Positions 52,112 through 61,389 of a stretch of DNA of 64,000 bases are shown piece after piece (positions within the stretch are counted from its first letter, which is position 1; the number at the start of each line of letters is the position of its first letter). The notes beneath the pieces are model-generated. The model was given only the letters and a program-made list of their open reading frames with translations. It was not told the origin of the DNA and searched no databases. The DNA comes from an uncultured Lachnospiraceae bacterium. GTDB lineage: Bacteria; Bacillota; Clostridia; Lachnospirales; Lachnospiraceae. Where the stretch lies: contig CANQDA010000005.1 in assembly GCA_947591155.1 (NCBI GenBank), positions 1 through 64,000 on the forward strand. Direction: 5' to 3'. The position numbers were made by a program, and so were the translations under genes.

Positions 52112-54838
52112 TTGCAATGCATTTTTACTCATGGTAAACTATCCGAAAAAGCATTTCCATTATTGTACAGAAAGAGGCTATTGCAGGCGATGAGCTTTGA
52201 TATCACCTTAATCTACGCATATCACAGATCCAGGGAGAAGGCTCCGGAAACTTTTCCGGTGCAGTCTCTCGCTTCGGACAGGATCGAGTATATCCCCGTG
52301 TTCGACGACAATATTTACGCGCCCCGGGAGAACGCCCTGAAAAAGCTTTCCGAGGCAGAGGGACGTTTCACAATTCTGCTTGACGAGGTGGACGTTCTGC
52401 CTCAGGATCTTCTAGAAAAAATGCTTGATCGCCTTGAGCAGACCGACGCGGTGCTCGCGATGCCTTCCTTTCTTTATCCGAAAGTGAAGCGGAACCATCA
52501 GTTTTTCCTCCCGGATCATCCGAAAGACGTCCTCGTGGACATCTCCGATCCAGTCGATCATCCTCAGATTTTTCCGACAGAGCTGCACGGCCTTCTGATC
52601 CGCACGGACGCGTTGAAAGACGCGCTCGCGCATACATCCGGCTCTGCGGAACCGGAAAAGCAGGCGCTTGTATACCTGCTGCGCAAAAACCCTCGTTACT
52701 TCTGCCTCAGCACAATGCTGCTCACTTACACTTATCCGAGGGAATGCGATTTCGAGCACTACTTCCGGTGCAACGTACGGGAATGGTATTACGACTCTTT
52801 TGAAAAATTTCTGCTGCCCGCCATGCGTCAAGAGCAGGAAGCCCGGGGACAGGTCGGTCATTATCTGCAGTGGCTGTCCCTGTACATGATATACACCCGC
52901 GTTTTTTCAAATATCGACAATCGCAACAAGCATGTGATCGCGCCAGAGGAGGTGTCCGCTTATTCCGATCTGTTTTCCGACGTTCTGCAATACGTAGACA
53001 CGGAGAAGATCCTCTGCCGGAACTGCGCGACCTGCTTTTTCGGAACAGACTTCAGCCTTCTCGCCATGCGTCTCAAAAAGCGGGACTTTTCCTATCGCTG
53101 CGCGCTGACTCTCGCGAAGGATCCTTCCGCGACGAGCGCCTCGGGCGACATCGGATTGCTTCTCACCTGCGACGGGATCGCGCTCTCGAATCTGTTGTTG
53201 CTCCCCGTCCGCATCCCGATGATCGATTACCGGAACGGCCAGCTGGAGATCGACGGCGACATCAACGATATCTACCAGACGGAGGGTACTGAAGTGACCG
53301 CTCGTTTCGATGGGAAAGACTATCCCCTCGTATACAACCGGCGCTATTCTCTGACCAAATGCTTTGGTGTGACCTTTACGCGGTATCATACCTTCCACGT
53401 CTCTATTCCGCTTCCGCCGCCGGACAAGGAGCGCATGCTCTACTTCGTCCTGCATGCGAACGGAAGAGAGTTTCGGCTGGATTACGCGTTTCCGTGCCAT
53501 ACGAGCCGTTTCTCGAAAGATTTTCCGGGCGCGCTCTGGCAGTTCGGAGCGTATGCGGCTTTCTGGCTTCCGAACGGCATTCACATTCGCAGAGCCGACC
53601 GATGTTTTGTGCTGTCCCGCCAGCTGCGCCTTTGGTGGAGGATGTGGGTGATTCGGAAAGGCCACCGAAGCCAGATCCCGCTCAAGGTGCTGAACTTTCT
53701 GCTGCGACCGTATTTTTCACGTCAGAAGATCTGGCTGTTCCTTGACAAGATCTACAAGGGCGGAGATTCTTCTGAATATATTTACCGCTACGCCGCCGGG
53801 AAAAAGGACGGGATTCGAAAATACTATCTGCTCGACCCTTCGTCCGCGGATTACGCGCGCATGCGCAGGGAGGGCTACCGCCCCTTGAAGCGCAACAGCC
53901 TGAAACACCGTCTGGTCTTTCTGAACGCGAATATGGTGATCGCCTCAAACTCGACGGTGATCGCGTTCAACGGCTACAACTTCCGCAGCATGTTTCCGTT
54001 CCGCGGTGATATCCACTTTGACGTGGCCTGTGTCCAGCACGGAATGTCGGTGCAGAAGATCGCCCTGGCACAGCAACGGCTGCGCGATAACACGAGGCTC
54101 TACTTCTGCGCCTCGAAATATGAGATTGAAAATCTCTCCAAACCGGTCTACGACTATGTCGGATATGACGCGCTGAAACTGACCGGGGTGCCGCGCTATG
54201 ACGGGTTGAAAAACCGGGCGCAGAAAATCATTCTGATCTCTCCGACCTGGCGCATGAATTCCGCGATGTCGGTGTCTGTGAATGAGGGAGTGGCCCGCGA
54301 CTACAACCCGAATTTCCGCGAGACAAACTATTACAAAGTATACAACGGTCTGATCAACGATCCGCGGCTGCTGGCCGCCGCCAGACAGTACGGCTACCGA
54401 ATCCAGTATGTCCTGCACCCGATCGTAAGTCCGCAGTACAAAGACTTCACGCAGAATGATCTGGTCGAGATTATCCCGTCCATCGGCGACATGAGCTACG
54501 AGAAACTGTTCTGCGAGGCCGCGCTGATGGTGACGGATTACTCCGGCGTTCAGTTCGATTTTGCGTACATGCGCAAACCGGTCGTCTACCTGCACCACGA
54601 CGATATCCCGCAGCACTACGAGGAGGGAACCTTCCACTACGCGACGATGAGCTTCGGCGAGATTTGCCGCACAAATGAAGAGCTGATCGACGTGCTCTGT
54701 GAATACATGAAAAACGGCTGTGCGATGCCGGAACTTTACCGGAAACGTGCCGACGACTTTTTCGCGTACTCTGACCACAACAACTGCGCGCGCATTTATC
54801 CGATCATGCTGGAGCACGAAAAGAAGCGCGGCTCGTGA
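52112..54838 (+). CDS. Large CDP-glycerol/ribitol phosphotransferase (TagF/TarL-like) with a glycosyltransferase-like N-terminus
   Basis: 908 aa if started at 52112; neither this ATG nor Met27 (52190) has a good ribosome site. Residues about 1-230 resemble the later part of a GT2 glycosyltransferase (ILLDEVDVLPQDLLEKM) and seem to lack its usual beginning, so the N-terminus may be truncated. Residues about 545-900 are the polyol-phosphate transferase: VACVQHGMSVQKIAL, LTGVPRYDGL, ILISPTWRMNS, VLHPIVSPQYKDF, MVTDYSGVQFDFAYMRKPVVYL. It would polymerise or add glycerol- or ribitol-phosphate to the surface polymer. It precedes the sulfate-activation genes. Confidence 0.87.
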   Translation: MQCIFTHGKLSEKAFPLLYRKRLLQAMSFDITLIYAYHRSREKAPETFPVQSLASDRIEYIPVFDDNIYAPRENALKKLSEAEGRFTILLDEVDVLPQDLLEKMLDRLEQTDAVLAMPSFLYPKVKRNHQFFLPDHPKDVLVDISDPVDHPQIFPTELHGLLIRTDALKDALAHTSGSAEPEKQALVYLLRKNPRYFCLSTMLLTYTYPRECDFEHYFRCNVREWYYDSFEKFLLPAMRQEQEARGQVGHYLQWLSLYMIYTRVFSNIDNRNKHVIAPEEVSAYSDLFSDVLQYVDTEKILCRNCATCFFGTDFSLLAMRLKKRDFSYRCALTLAKDPSATSASGDIGLLLTCDGIALSNLLLLPVRIPMIDYRNGQLEIDGDINDIYQTEGTEVTARFDGKDYPLVYNRRYSLTKCFGVTFTRYHTFHVSIPLPPPDKERMLYFVLHANGREFRLDYAFPCHTSRFSKDFPGALWQFGAYAAFWLPNGIHIRRADRCFVLSRQLRLWWRMWVIRKGHRSQIPLKVLNFLLRPYFSRQKIWLFLDKIYKGGDSSEYIYRYAAGKKDGIRKYYLLDPSSADYARMRREGYRPLKRNSLKHRLVFLNANMVIASNSTVIAFNGYNFRSMFPFRGDIHFDVACVQHGMSVQKIALAQQRLRDNTRLYFCASKYEIENLSKPVYDYVGYDALKLTGVPRYDGLKNRAQKIILISPTWRMNSAMSVSVNEGVARDYNPNFRETNYYKVYNGLINDPRLLAAARQYGYRIQYVLHPIVSPQYKDFTQNDLVEIIPSIGDMSYEKLFCEAALMVTDYSGVQFDFAYMRKPVVYLHHDDIPQHYEEGTFHYATMSFGEICRTNEELIDVLCEYMKNGCAMPELYRKRADDFFAYSDHNNCARIYPIMLEHEKKRGS

Positions 54839-54932
54839 TCTGTTTTTCGGCCGATCGCTTGTTTTAACGCATTTGCTTCACATTATACCCATAGAATAGC
54901 ATCGTTTGATTGAAAAATGAAAAGGAGCTGCC

Positions 54933-55835
54933 ATGACAACCATGACTCATCTTGACAAACTGGAGGCGGAAGCCATCTACATCATGCGCGAGGTCGCTGC
55001 GGAATGCGAGAAGCCGGTCATGCTCTATTCGATCGGCAAGGATTCGTCCGTCATGCTTCACCTTGCGCTGAAGGCGTTTTATCCGGAGAAGCCTCCGTTC
55101 CCGTTCCTGCATGTAAACACTACCTGGAAATTCCGCGAAATGATCGAATTCCGGGATCAGGTCGCGCAGAAATACGGAATCACCATGCTCGAGTACATCA
55201 ACGAGGAAGGCGTCGCCCAGGGCATCAACCCATTCGACCACGGCGCCGCGTACACGGATATCATGAAGACGCAGGCGCTGAAGCAGGCGCTCGACAAGTA
55301 TGGCTTCACGGCAGCGTTCGGCGGCGGACGCAGGGATGAGGAAAAGTCCCGCGCAAAGGAACGGATCTTTTCCTTCCGCAACGCCAATCACGCCTGGGAT
55401 CCCAAGAACCAGCGTCCTGAGATGTGGAAGCTCTACAACACCCAGATCCATCAGGGCGAGGAGATCCGTGTCTTTCCGCTTTCCAACTGGACGGAAGCCG
55501 ACATCTGGCAGTACATCCGTCAGGAGCACATTGACATTGTCCCTCTCTATTTCGCAAAGGAGCGGCCCTTCGTGCGAAGGAACGGCAACATCATCATGGT
55601 TGACGACGACCGCATGCGCCTAAAAGAGGGCGAGGTCGTCGAGCACGGAATGATCCGCTTTCGGACGCTCGGCTGCTACCCGCTGACCGGCGGTGTCGAG
55701 AGTACCGCCGACACGCTGGACGCGATCGTCGAGGAGACCCTCGGCGCGGTGTCCTCCGAGCGTACCAGCCGTGTGATCGACAGCGACGGCGGCAGCGCCA
55801 GCATGGAGAAGAGAAAGAAGGAGGGATATTTCTAG
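54933..55835 (+). CDS. cysD: Sulfate adenylyltransferase subunit 2
   Basis: 300 aa, normal length; ribosome site AAAAGGAG. PP-loop [17 protein letters not shown] (about 30-46), [45 protein letters not shown] and the C-terminal [20 protein letters not shown]. With CysN it makes adenosine 5'-phosphosulfate from sulfate and ATP, the GTPase in CysN driving the reaction. The cysNC start follows 2 nt after its stop. No CysH, CysI or CysJ gene lies next to it, unlike assimilation operons. Confidence 0.97.
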   Translation: MTTMTHLDKLEAEAIYIMREVAAECEKPVMLYSIGKDSSVMLHLALKAFYPEKPPFPFLHVNTTWKFREMIEFRDQVAQKYGITMLEYINEEGVAQGINPFDHGAAYTDIMKTQALKQALDKYGFTAAFGGGRRDEEKSRAKERIFSFRNANHAWDPKNQRPEMWKLYNTQIHQGEEIRVFPLSNWTEADIWQYIRQEHIDIVPLYFAKERPFVRRNGNIIMVDDDRMRLKEGEVVEHGMIRFRTLGCYPLTGGVESTADTLDAIVEETLGAVSSERTSRVIDSDGGSASMEKRKKEGYF

Positions 55836-55837
55836 TC

Positions 55838-57694
55838 ATGAACAGTCTTCTGAAATTCATCACCTGCGGAAGTGTGGACGACGGAAAATCCACGCTGATC
55901 GGACATATGCTCTACGACGCCAAGCTGCTTTTCGCCGACCAGGAGCAGGCGCTCCACCTCGACAGCAAAGTGGGTTCCCGCGGCGGCGCGATCGACTATT
56001 CTCTGCTGCTCGACGGCCTCATGGCCGAGCGCGAGCAGGGGATCACGATCGATGTGGCCTACCGCTACTTTACGACCGAAAAGCGTTCCTTCATCGTCGC
56101 AGATACTCCGGGGCATGAGGAATACACGAGAAATATGGCTGTCGGAGCTTCTTTCGCGGATCTCGCGGTGATCCTCGTGGACGCCACGCACGGAGTGCTG
56201 GTGCAGACGAGACGCCACGCGCGGATCTGCGCCATGATGGGGATTCGCCATTTCGTCTTTGCCGTCAACAAGATGGACCTCATCTCCTACGACGAGAGCC
56301 GCTTCGAAAAAATATCGCGCGATATCCGGCGCATGATGTCAGAACATGATTACGAGACCATGAAGATCCTCCCCGTCTCCGCGACGGAGGGCGACAATAT
56401 CATGCAAAAATCCAGCCATATGCTGTGGTACCGGGGTGTCTCCCTGCTCACCTACCTTGAGAACATCGACATCCACGAAGCCGAGAGCGAGGAAGGGTTC
56501 GCGATGCCGGTGCAGCGCGTCTGCCGCCCTGACCACACGTTCCGCGGATTTCAGGGACAGATCGAGTCTGGCGTGCTGAATGTCGGAGACGAGATCACGA
56601 CGCTCCCGTCCAATGAAAGGGCGATCGTCAACCGGATCATTGATGCCGGGAAAGAGGCCGCTTCCTCCGGGCGCGGACACGCGGTCACCGTTTCCCTCGA
56701 CCGGGAGGTAGATGTATCCCGGGGCTGTGTTCTTGTGAAAGATTTTCATCCTTATGTCGGCGGCCTCTTTACCGCACGCCTTCTCTGGATGGACGACAAT
56801 CCTCTCATCGCTGGGAAAAACTACTATCTCAAGCTAGGAACGCGCCTGATCCCGGCCGTCGTGATGAACATCAACCACAAGGTCGATGTGAATACCGGCG
56901 ACGAGATCCCGGCGGACGCCACTTACAAGAACGAGATTGTCGAGTGTGATATCTCCGTGTCCGACAAGATCGTCTTCGATAAATTTCACAGCAACCAGGC
57001 TCTCGGCTCGCTGATCCTGATCGACCGCGTCACAAATATGACTTCGGCCTGCGGCGTTGTGCTGCGCAGCATTCAGCGCTCCAACAATCTCACCTGGCAG
57101 AAGCTGGACGTCACGCGTGAGTTCCGTGCCGGTCAGAAAGGGCAGACGCCTGTCACCGTCTGGATGACCGGATTATCCGGCGCCGGAAAGTCCGTGGTCT
57201 CCAATGCGCTGGAGAAGCATCTGGTCTCCCTCGGCATGCACACGATGCTGCTGGACGGGGATAACATCCGCATGGGGCTGAACCGGAATCTCGGCTTCAA
57301 GGAAGCAGACCGGATCGAAAATATCCGCAGGATCGCGGAGGTCGCGAAACTGATGAACGACGCCGGCCTGATCGTCATCACGGCTTTCATCTCTCCGTAC
57401 GCCAGAGACCGACAGATCGCCAGAGACATCATCGGCTCCGACTCCTTCCTTGAGGTGTATATGAGCACTCCGCTCGAAGAGTGCGAGCGGCGCGACATCA
57501 AGGGTCTCTACAAAAAGGCCCGCAGCGGCGAACTCCCGGACTTCACCGGAATATCGAGTCCATATGAGGTTCCGCAGCACGCGGACGTCACGATCGACAC
57601 CACCTCCCTGAATCCGGAGAAGTGTGTCGAGCTCCTTTGGAATGCTCTCACGGAGCGTTATCCGATGCTGAAACAGTTCGAGCGGATCAACTGA
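55838..57694 (+). CDS. cysNC: Bifunctional sulfate adenylyltransferase subunit 1 / APS kinase
   Basis: 618 aa. The CysN half (1 to about 435) is an EF-Tu-like GTPase: GSVDDGKSTLIGHML (about 11-25), DTPGHEEYTRNMA, NKMDL, and a C-terminal beta-barrel region. The CysC half (about 440-618) is APS kinase: WMTGLSGAGKSVVSNALEKH with Walker A GLSGAGKS, LLDGDNIRMGLN, and FISPYARDRQIARD. Together with CysD it converts sulfate to PAPS, the donor for sulfotransferases. Three sulfotransferase genes follow on the same strand. Confidence 0.97.
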   Translation: MNSLLKFITCGSVDDGKSTLIGHMLYDAKLLFADQEQALHLDSKVGSRGGAIDYSLLLDGLMAEREQGITIDVAYRYFTTEKRSFIVADTPGHEEYTRNMAVGASFADLAVILVDATHGVLVQTRRHARICAMMGIRHFVFAVNKMDLISYDESRFEKISRDIRRMMSEHDYETMKILPVSATEGDNIMQKSSHMLWYRGVSLLTYLENIDIHEAESEEGFAMPVQRVCRPDHTFRGFQGQIESGVLNVGDEITTLPSNERAIVNRIIDAGKEAASSGRGHAVTVSLDREVDVSRGCVLVKDFHPYVGGLFTARLLWMDDNPLIAGKNYYLKLGTRLIPAVVMNINHKVDVNTGDEIPADATYKNEIVECDISVSDKIVFDKFHSNQALGSLILIDRVTNMTSACGVVLRSIQRSNNLTWQKLDVTREFRAGQKGQTPVTVWMTGLSGAGKSVVSNALEKHLVSLGMHTMLLDGDNIRMGLNRNLGFKEADRIENIRRIAEVAKLMNDAGLIVITAFISPYARDRQIARDIIGSDSFLEVYMSTPLEECERRDIKGLYKKARSGELPDFTGISSPYEVPQHADVTIDTTSLNPEKCVELLWNALTERYPMLKQFERIN

Positions 57695-57797
57695 TTCCAT
57701 TATTTTTAGGGCAATCCGTATTATCCTCACAATCAGTCCATATAATATTCTCATCTTGCAATAATTGATACAAATTAACTGTATTGGAGAATGCTTT

Positions 57798-58940
57798 ATG
57801 GCAATTGTTTATCTGCATATCGGTATGCCCAAAACCGGAACGACCGCGATTCAGAATTTCATGTGGAACAACAGAGAGATACTGGAAAAACACGGCATCT
57901 GTTATCCGGATCTCAAATTTCACTATCTTCACATTCCGTACGCGCGAAATGCGCATTTTCTGATCTCCCGTCGCACTGTCACGGACGGAGCGATCCGACA
58001 GCTTCCGGACCCTGCGGAGTACGTTTCCGTCCTCGATCTGCTTGCCGGATACGGCAAACATTTTGCCCGGATCTTTCTCACGGATGAATCCGTCTGGCGC
58101 CATTGGGCAAACGATCCCGCTCTCTGGGAAAAGCTTCGGGACGATCTGAAGCAAAGAGGATTGGATCTGCGCATCATCACATATCTCAGAAGACAGGACC
58201 AATTCATTCTCTCCATTTATCGCCAGAAGGTAAAGTCTTCTTATACAAGCGACAGTTTTTATGACTATCTGGATACTTTGAAGGAAATGTACCCGGTCGA
58301 TTTCCTCGCTTATATGAACATGTTATCCGAATGCGTCGGAAAGGAGAATCTGATCATCCGTGTCTATGAGAAAGGGCAGTACCGGGGACCGGAGCAAAAT
58401 CTTTTTTCTGATTTTCTTGACATTTTCGGACTTTCCATGCAAAATGGTTTTGTAGCAGAGCAGAGCGAGTACAATCTGTCGCTGACGGATTCTCTTTTTG
58501 AACTGCGGCGCATTCTCAATCTGCTTCCCAAATCAATACGCAAGGATCCGATTTTTTCGCAAAATATAAAAACCATGCTGGCAAACAACAGTCCATACGC
58601 GGACGAACCAAAGACATCTTTCTTCCGACCCGGAGAACAGGCCGCGTATCTGGAGAGCTTTGCGGAATCAAACGACCGTCTCGCGAGAGAGTATCTGGGC
58701 AGGGCAGACGGAAAGCTTTTTTACGATGAAAGCGACACCACGCTCCCGGAATATCAGAGCAGTACAGATATTTTGCTGCGTGAAACGATCCTGTTTTACG
58801 CCAACGTGGTCCAGAAGATGGAAGAGCAAAATCAGAGAAGAGACAGAGAACTTGCTGAGCTCCGGGAAAGCGTCTTCCTCTATCGTCTGAAGCGAAAAAT
58901 AAAGCGCCTGTTCACCGCGGATCCTGTGCAGAGATCATAA
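57798..58940 (+). CDS. PAPS-dependent sulfotransferase 1
   Basis: 380 aa from MAIVYLHIGMPKTGTT (TTGGAGA upstream; an earlier frame start lacks a ribosome site). The 5'-phosphosulfate loop YLHIGMPKTGTTAIQNFM (about 5-22) and the 3'-phosphate region YLRRQDQFILSIYRQKVKSS (about 132-151), with Arg and Ser, are typical of carbohydrate-type sulfotransferases. The C-terminus is a charged helix ending in FLYRLKRKIKRLF, shared by all three paralogues and likely to touch the membrane. It lies about 100 nt after cysNC. Acceptor unknown; a surface glycan is the best guess from context. Confidence 0.87.
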   Translation: MAIVYLHIGMPKTGTTAIQNFMWNNREILEKHGICYPDLKFHYLHIPYARNAHFLISRRTVTDGAIRQLPDPAEYVSVLDLLAGYGKHFARIFLTDESVWRHWANDPALWEKLRDDLKQRGLDLRIITYLRRQDQFILSIYRQKVKSSYTSDSFYDYLDTLKEMYPVDFLAYMNMLSECVGKENLIIRVYEKGQYRGPEQNLFSDFLDIFGLSMQNGFVAEQSEYNLSLTDSLFELRRILNLLPKSIRKDPIFSQNIKTMLANNSPYADEPKTSFFRPGEQAAYLESFAESNDRLAREYLGRADGKLFYDESDTTLPEYQSSTDILLRETILFYANVVQKMEEQNQRRDRELAELRESVFLYRLKRKIKRLFTADPVQRS

Positions 58941-58965
58941 CCTACTTATCAACAGGAGAACATTT

Positions 58966-60108
58966 ATGGCGACAATCTACCTGCACATCGGTCTGCCAAA
59001 AACCGGGACGACCGCGATTCAGAAATTCCTCGGCAGCAACAGAAAAACGCTGGAAAACCACGGGATCTGTTTCCCTGATCTCGGGAGACGCTATTCCCGC
59101 GTCAATCAGTTCAGAAACGGACATTTTCTGATAGAGTCCTTCGAAGATACCTCGATCGACCGCAAAGATCTGAACCGCGCCGGGGCGGATTATCTTTCCC
59201 GTCTCGATCAGATCGCTGAGATCGGCAAGCGTTTTGAAAAAATCATTCTCACCGATGAATCTCTCTGGCGCCTCGGGGATCGTTTCCCGGAATTCTGGAA
59301 AAAACTGTTCGACGACCTCAAGCAGAGATCCCTGGAGCTTCGCGTCATTGTCTATCTGCGAAGGCAGGATAATTTTGCCCTGTCCTTTTATCGCCAGAAG
59401 GTCAAGGGGATCCGCACCGGCCTTCTGTTTAAGGATTATCTGAAACAGTTCCGGTCGAATTATTCCATGGATTATCTCTCCTACCTTGACATGCTGTCGG
59501 AGTGCATCGGCAAGGATCACATCATCGTCCGTGTCTACGAAAAGGAACAGTACCAGGGCGAGGAGCACAATCTTCTCTCCGATTTTCTCGATATTTTCGG
59601 GCTGTCTTTGAAGGATGGCTTTGAAGTCGCTCAGCAGAAATACAATCTGACTCTCTACGGCCCCCGCTTTGAGCTGCAGCGCATTCTCAATACGCTCCCG
59701 GTCTCCCCGTACAAGTCCGCTCTGCTGAAAGAAAGCTTTCAATCGATGCAAAAGAACAATCCCTACCCCGAAGAGCTTCAAGTGACCTCCTTTTTCAAGC
59801 CCGGGGAGCAGACGGCGTATCTGGAGAGTTTCTCTGATTCCAATCGCAGACTCGCGCAGAAATATCTGGGCCGCGAGGATGGAGAACTCTTTTACAACAA
59901 AGAAGACATAGAGCTTTCGGAATATGAAGTCGACACGGATGCTCTCCTTCAGGACACGATCCTTCTCTACGGTCGGGCGATACAGCTGATGGAAGACGAA
60001 ATTCACAGTCTGCGCAAGGAGCTTCGCGGGGAGATTCGCGAGGTACGCGAAAATGTTATCCTCTACCGGCTGAAAAGAAAACTCCGCCATCTCTTCGGAA
60101 AAGCGTAA
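58966..60108 (+). CDS. PAPS-dependent sulfotransferase 2
   Basis: 380 aa, AGGAGAA ribosome site. 5'-PSB loop YLHIGLPKTGTTAIQKFLGS (about 5-24), 3'-phosphate region YLRRQDNFALSFYRQKVKG, a conserved middle IIVRVYEKEQYQGEEHNLLS, and the basic tail ILYRLKRKLRHLFGKA. Closest in length to sulfotransferase 1; the gap between them is 25 nt. It has diverged clearly from its neighbours across the acceptor-side region (about 210-330), suggesting that the three enzymes sulfate different positions or sugars. Confidence 0.88.
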   Translation: MATIYLHIGLPKTGTTAIQKFLGSNRKTLENHGICFPDLGRRYSRVNQFRNGHFLIESFEDTSIDRKDLNRAGADYLSRLDQIAEIGKRFEKIILTDESLWRLGDRFPEFWKKLFDDLKQRSLELRVIVYLRRQDNFALSFYRQKVKGIRTGLLFKDYLKQFRSNYSMDYLSYLDMLSECIGKDHIIVRVYEKEQYQGEEHNLLSDFLDIFGLSLKDGFEVAQQKYNLTLYGPRFELQRILNTLPVSPYKSALLKESFQSMQKNNPYPEELQVTSFFKPGEQTAYLESFSDSNRRLAQKYLGREDGELFYNKEDIELSEYEVDTDALLQDTILLYGRAIQLMEDEIHSLRKELRGEIREVRENVILYRLKRKLRHLFGKA

Positions 60109-60216
60109 CTTTGTTTTCCCTTACAGAGCAAATTTTTAAAAAAATTTCATTTTACTGTATTTCCCTCATAATTACCCCATATAATATTCTCATTGTTCTA
60201 AGACAGGAGAATATTT

Positions 60217-61323
60217 ATGGCTTCTATTTATCTGCACATCGGTCTTCCGAAAACCGGAACCACTACTCTTCAGCATTTTATGTGGGAAAACCGGGCGGTT
60301 TTTGAAAAATATGGTATCTGTTTTCCGGATTTCGGATTGCGCTACCCGGGGATCAACCGCTTCCGCAATGCGCATTTTCTGGTTCCCTATTTCAAAAAAA
60401 CAGACGAGGGAGCCCACGAGTCCGTCTTTTGTCAGCTCTCCCAGCTCGGCAAGCGCTTCGACAAGGTTCTGCTCTCAGACGAGGTATTATGGCGCATCGG
60501 CGACCGGCGACCGGAGTTCTGGACGCAAATAAAAGAAGCTTTCCAGCAAAACGGACTCTCGCTGCAGATCATTGTCTACCTCAGAAGGCAGGACAATTTC
60601 TTGCTTTCGCTTTACCGGCAAAGAATAAAAGGCGCCCGCACAAGTCTTCCGTTTTACGACTATCTCAACACGCTCCAAAAGCACTATCCTCTGGATTATT
60701 TCGCCTATATGGACATGCTATCCGACATTCTAGGCCGGGAAAACATCCATATCCGCATCTACGAAAAAGAGCAGTTCCGCGGCGCGGAACACACGCTTCA
60801 CTCAGATTTTCTCGAAATCTTTGGTCTGTCTCTGAACGACGGATTTGCGATCACGACTGAAAAGTACAACGAAGCGCTCGACAGGGCGCAGCTGGAGCTT
60901 CGGCGCATCCTCAACATGCTTCCCGAGGAGGATTGCGCTGTTCCTCTCTTTTTGCAGGCGTTTGAGGAAAGCCGGAACAAGGAGCACGAGGAACCCTTTT
61001 CCTTCTTTCATCCGGGAGATCAGGCCGCCTGTCTGGCTGCCTTTGCGGAATCAAACCGCCGGGTGGCAAAGGAATACCTCAGCAGGGAGGACGGAATCCT
61101 TTTTTATGACGACGCCTTTGACGACCTGCCCGAGTATCATGTCAGTACCGAGGAACTGCTGGAAAAGGCCATTCTTTTCTACGCCTCCATCGCCAACCGT
61201 CAGGCAAAGGAGATCGCGGAGCTGAAACGGCTCCGGGAATATGTTCCCCTGTATCGCCTGAAAAGAAAACTTTCCTCCCTTCGCGGAAAAGGCGATCCGC
61301 TCAAGGAGGATCCAAAGTCATAA
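60217..61323 (+). CDS. PAPS-dependent sulfotransferase 3
   Basis: 368 aa, AGGAGAA ribosome site. 5'-PSB loop YLHIGLPKTGTTTLQHFMWE (about 5-24), 3'-phosphate region YLRRQDNFLLSLYRQRIKG, IHIRIYEKEQFRGAEHTLHS, and the tail VPLYRLKRKLSSLRGKG. It has a short AT-rich upstream region of its own (60109-60216) that resembles the one before sulfotransferase 1, so an internal promoter or read-through are both possible. A bidirectional terminator follows immediately. Confidence 0.87.
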   Translation: MASIYLHIGLPKTGTTTLQHFMWENRAVFEKYGICFPDFGLRYPGINRFRNAHFLVPYFKKTDEGAHESVFCQLSQLGKRFDKVLLSDEVLWRIGDRRPEFWTQIKEAFQQNGLSLQIIVYLRRQDNFLLSLYRQRIKGARTSLPFYDYLNTLQKHYPLDYFAYMDMLSDILGRENIHIRIYEKEQFRGAEHTLHSDFLEIFGLSLNDGFAITTEKYNEALDRAQLELRRILNMLPEEDCAVPLFLQAFEESRNKEHEEPFSFFHPGDQAACLAAFAESNRRVAKEYLSREDGILFYDDAFDDLPEYHVSTEELLEKAILFYASIANRQAKEIAELKRLREYVPLYRLKRKLSSLRGKGDPLKEDPKS

Positions 61324-61356
61324 AAAGCTGCCGCAGAATTTTTGCGGCAGCCTTTT
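61322..61356. terminator. Bidirectional intrinsic terminator
   Basis: GCTGCCGCA (61327-61335) and its complement (61343-61351), 7-nt loop, with five T on the plus side and five T on the minus side. It ends the sulfotransferase operon and the convergent hydratase gene. Confidence 0.9.
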
Positions 61357-61389
61357 TCAGCTAAAATCATTTTAAAAGTCTGTTCTTGT

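Noticed and set aside
55838..57694. EF-Tu or another translation GTPase
   Set aside because: The adjacent cysD, the C-terminal APS kinase domain and the GSVDDGKST loop identify it as CysN-CysC.
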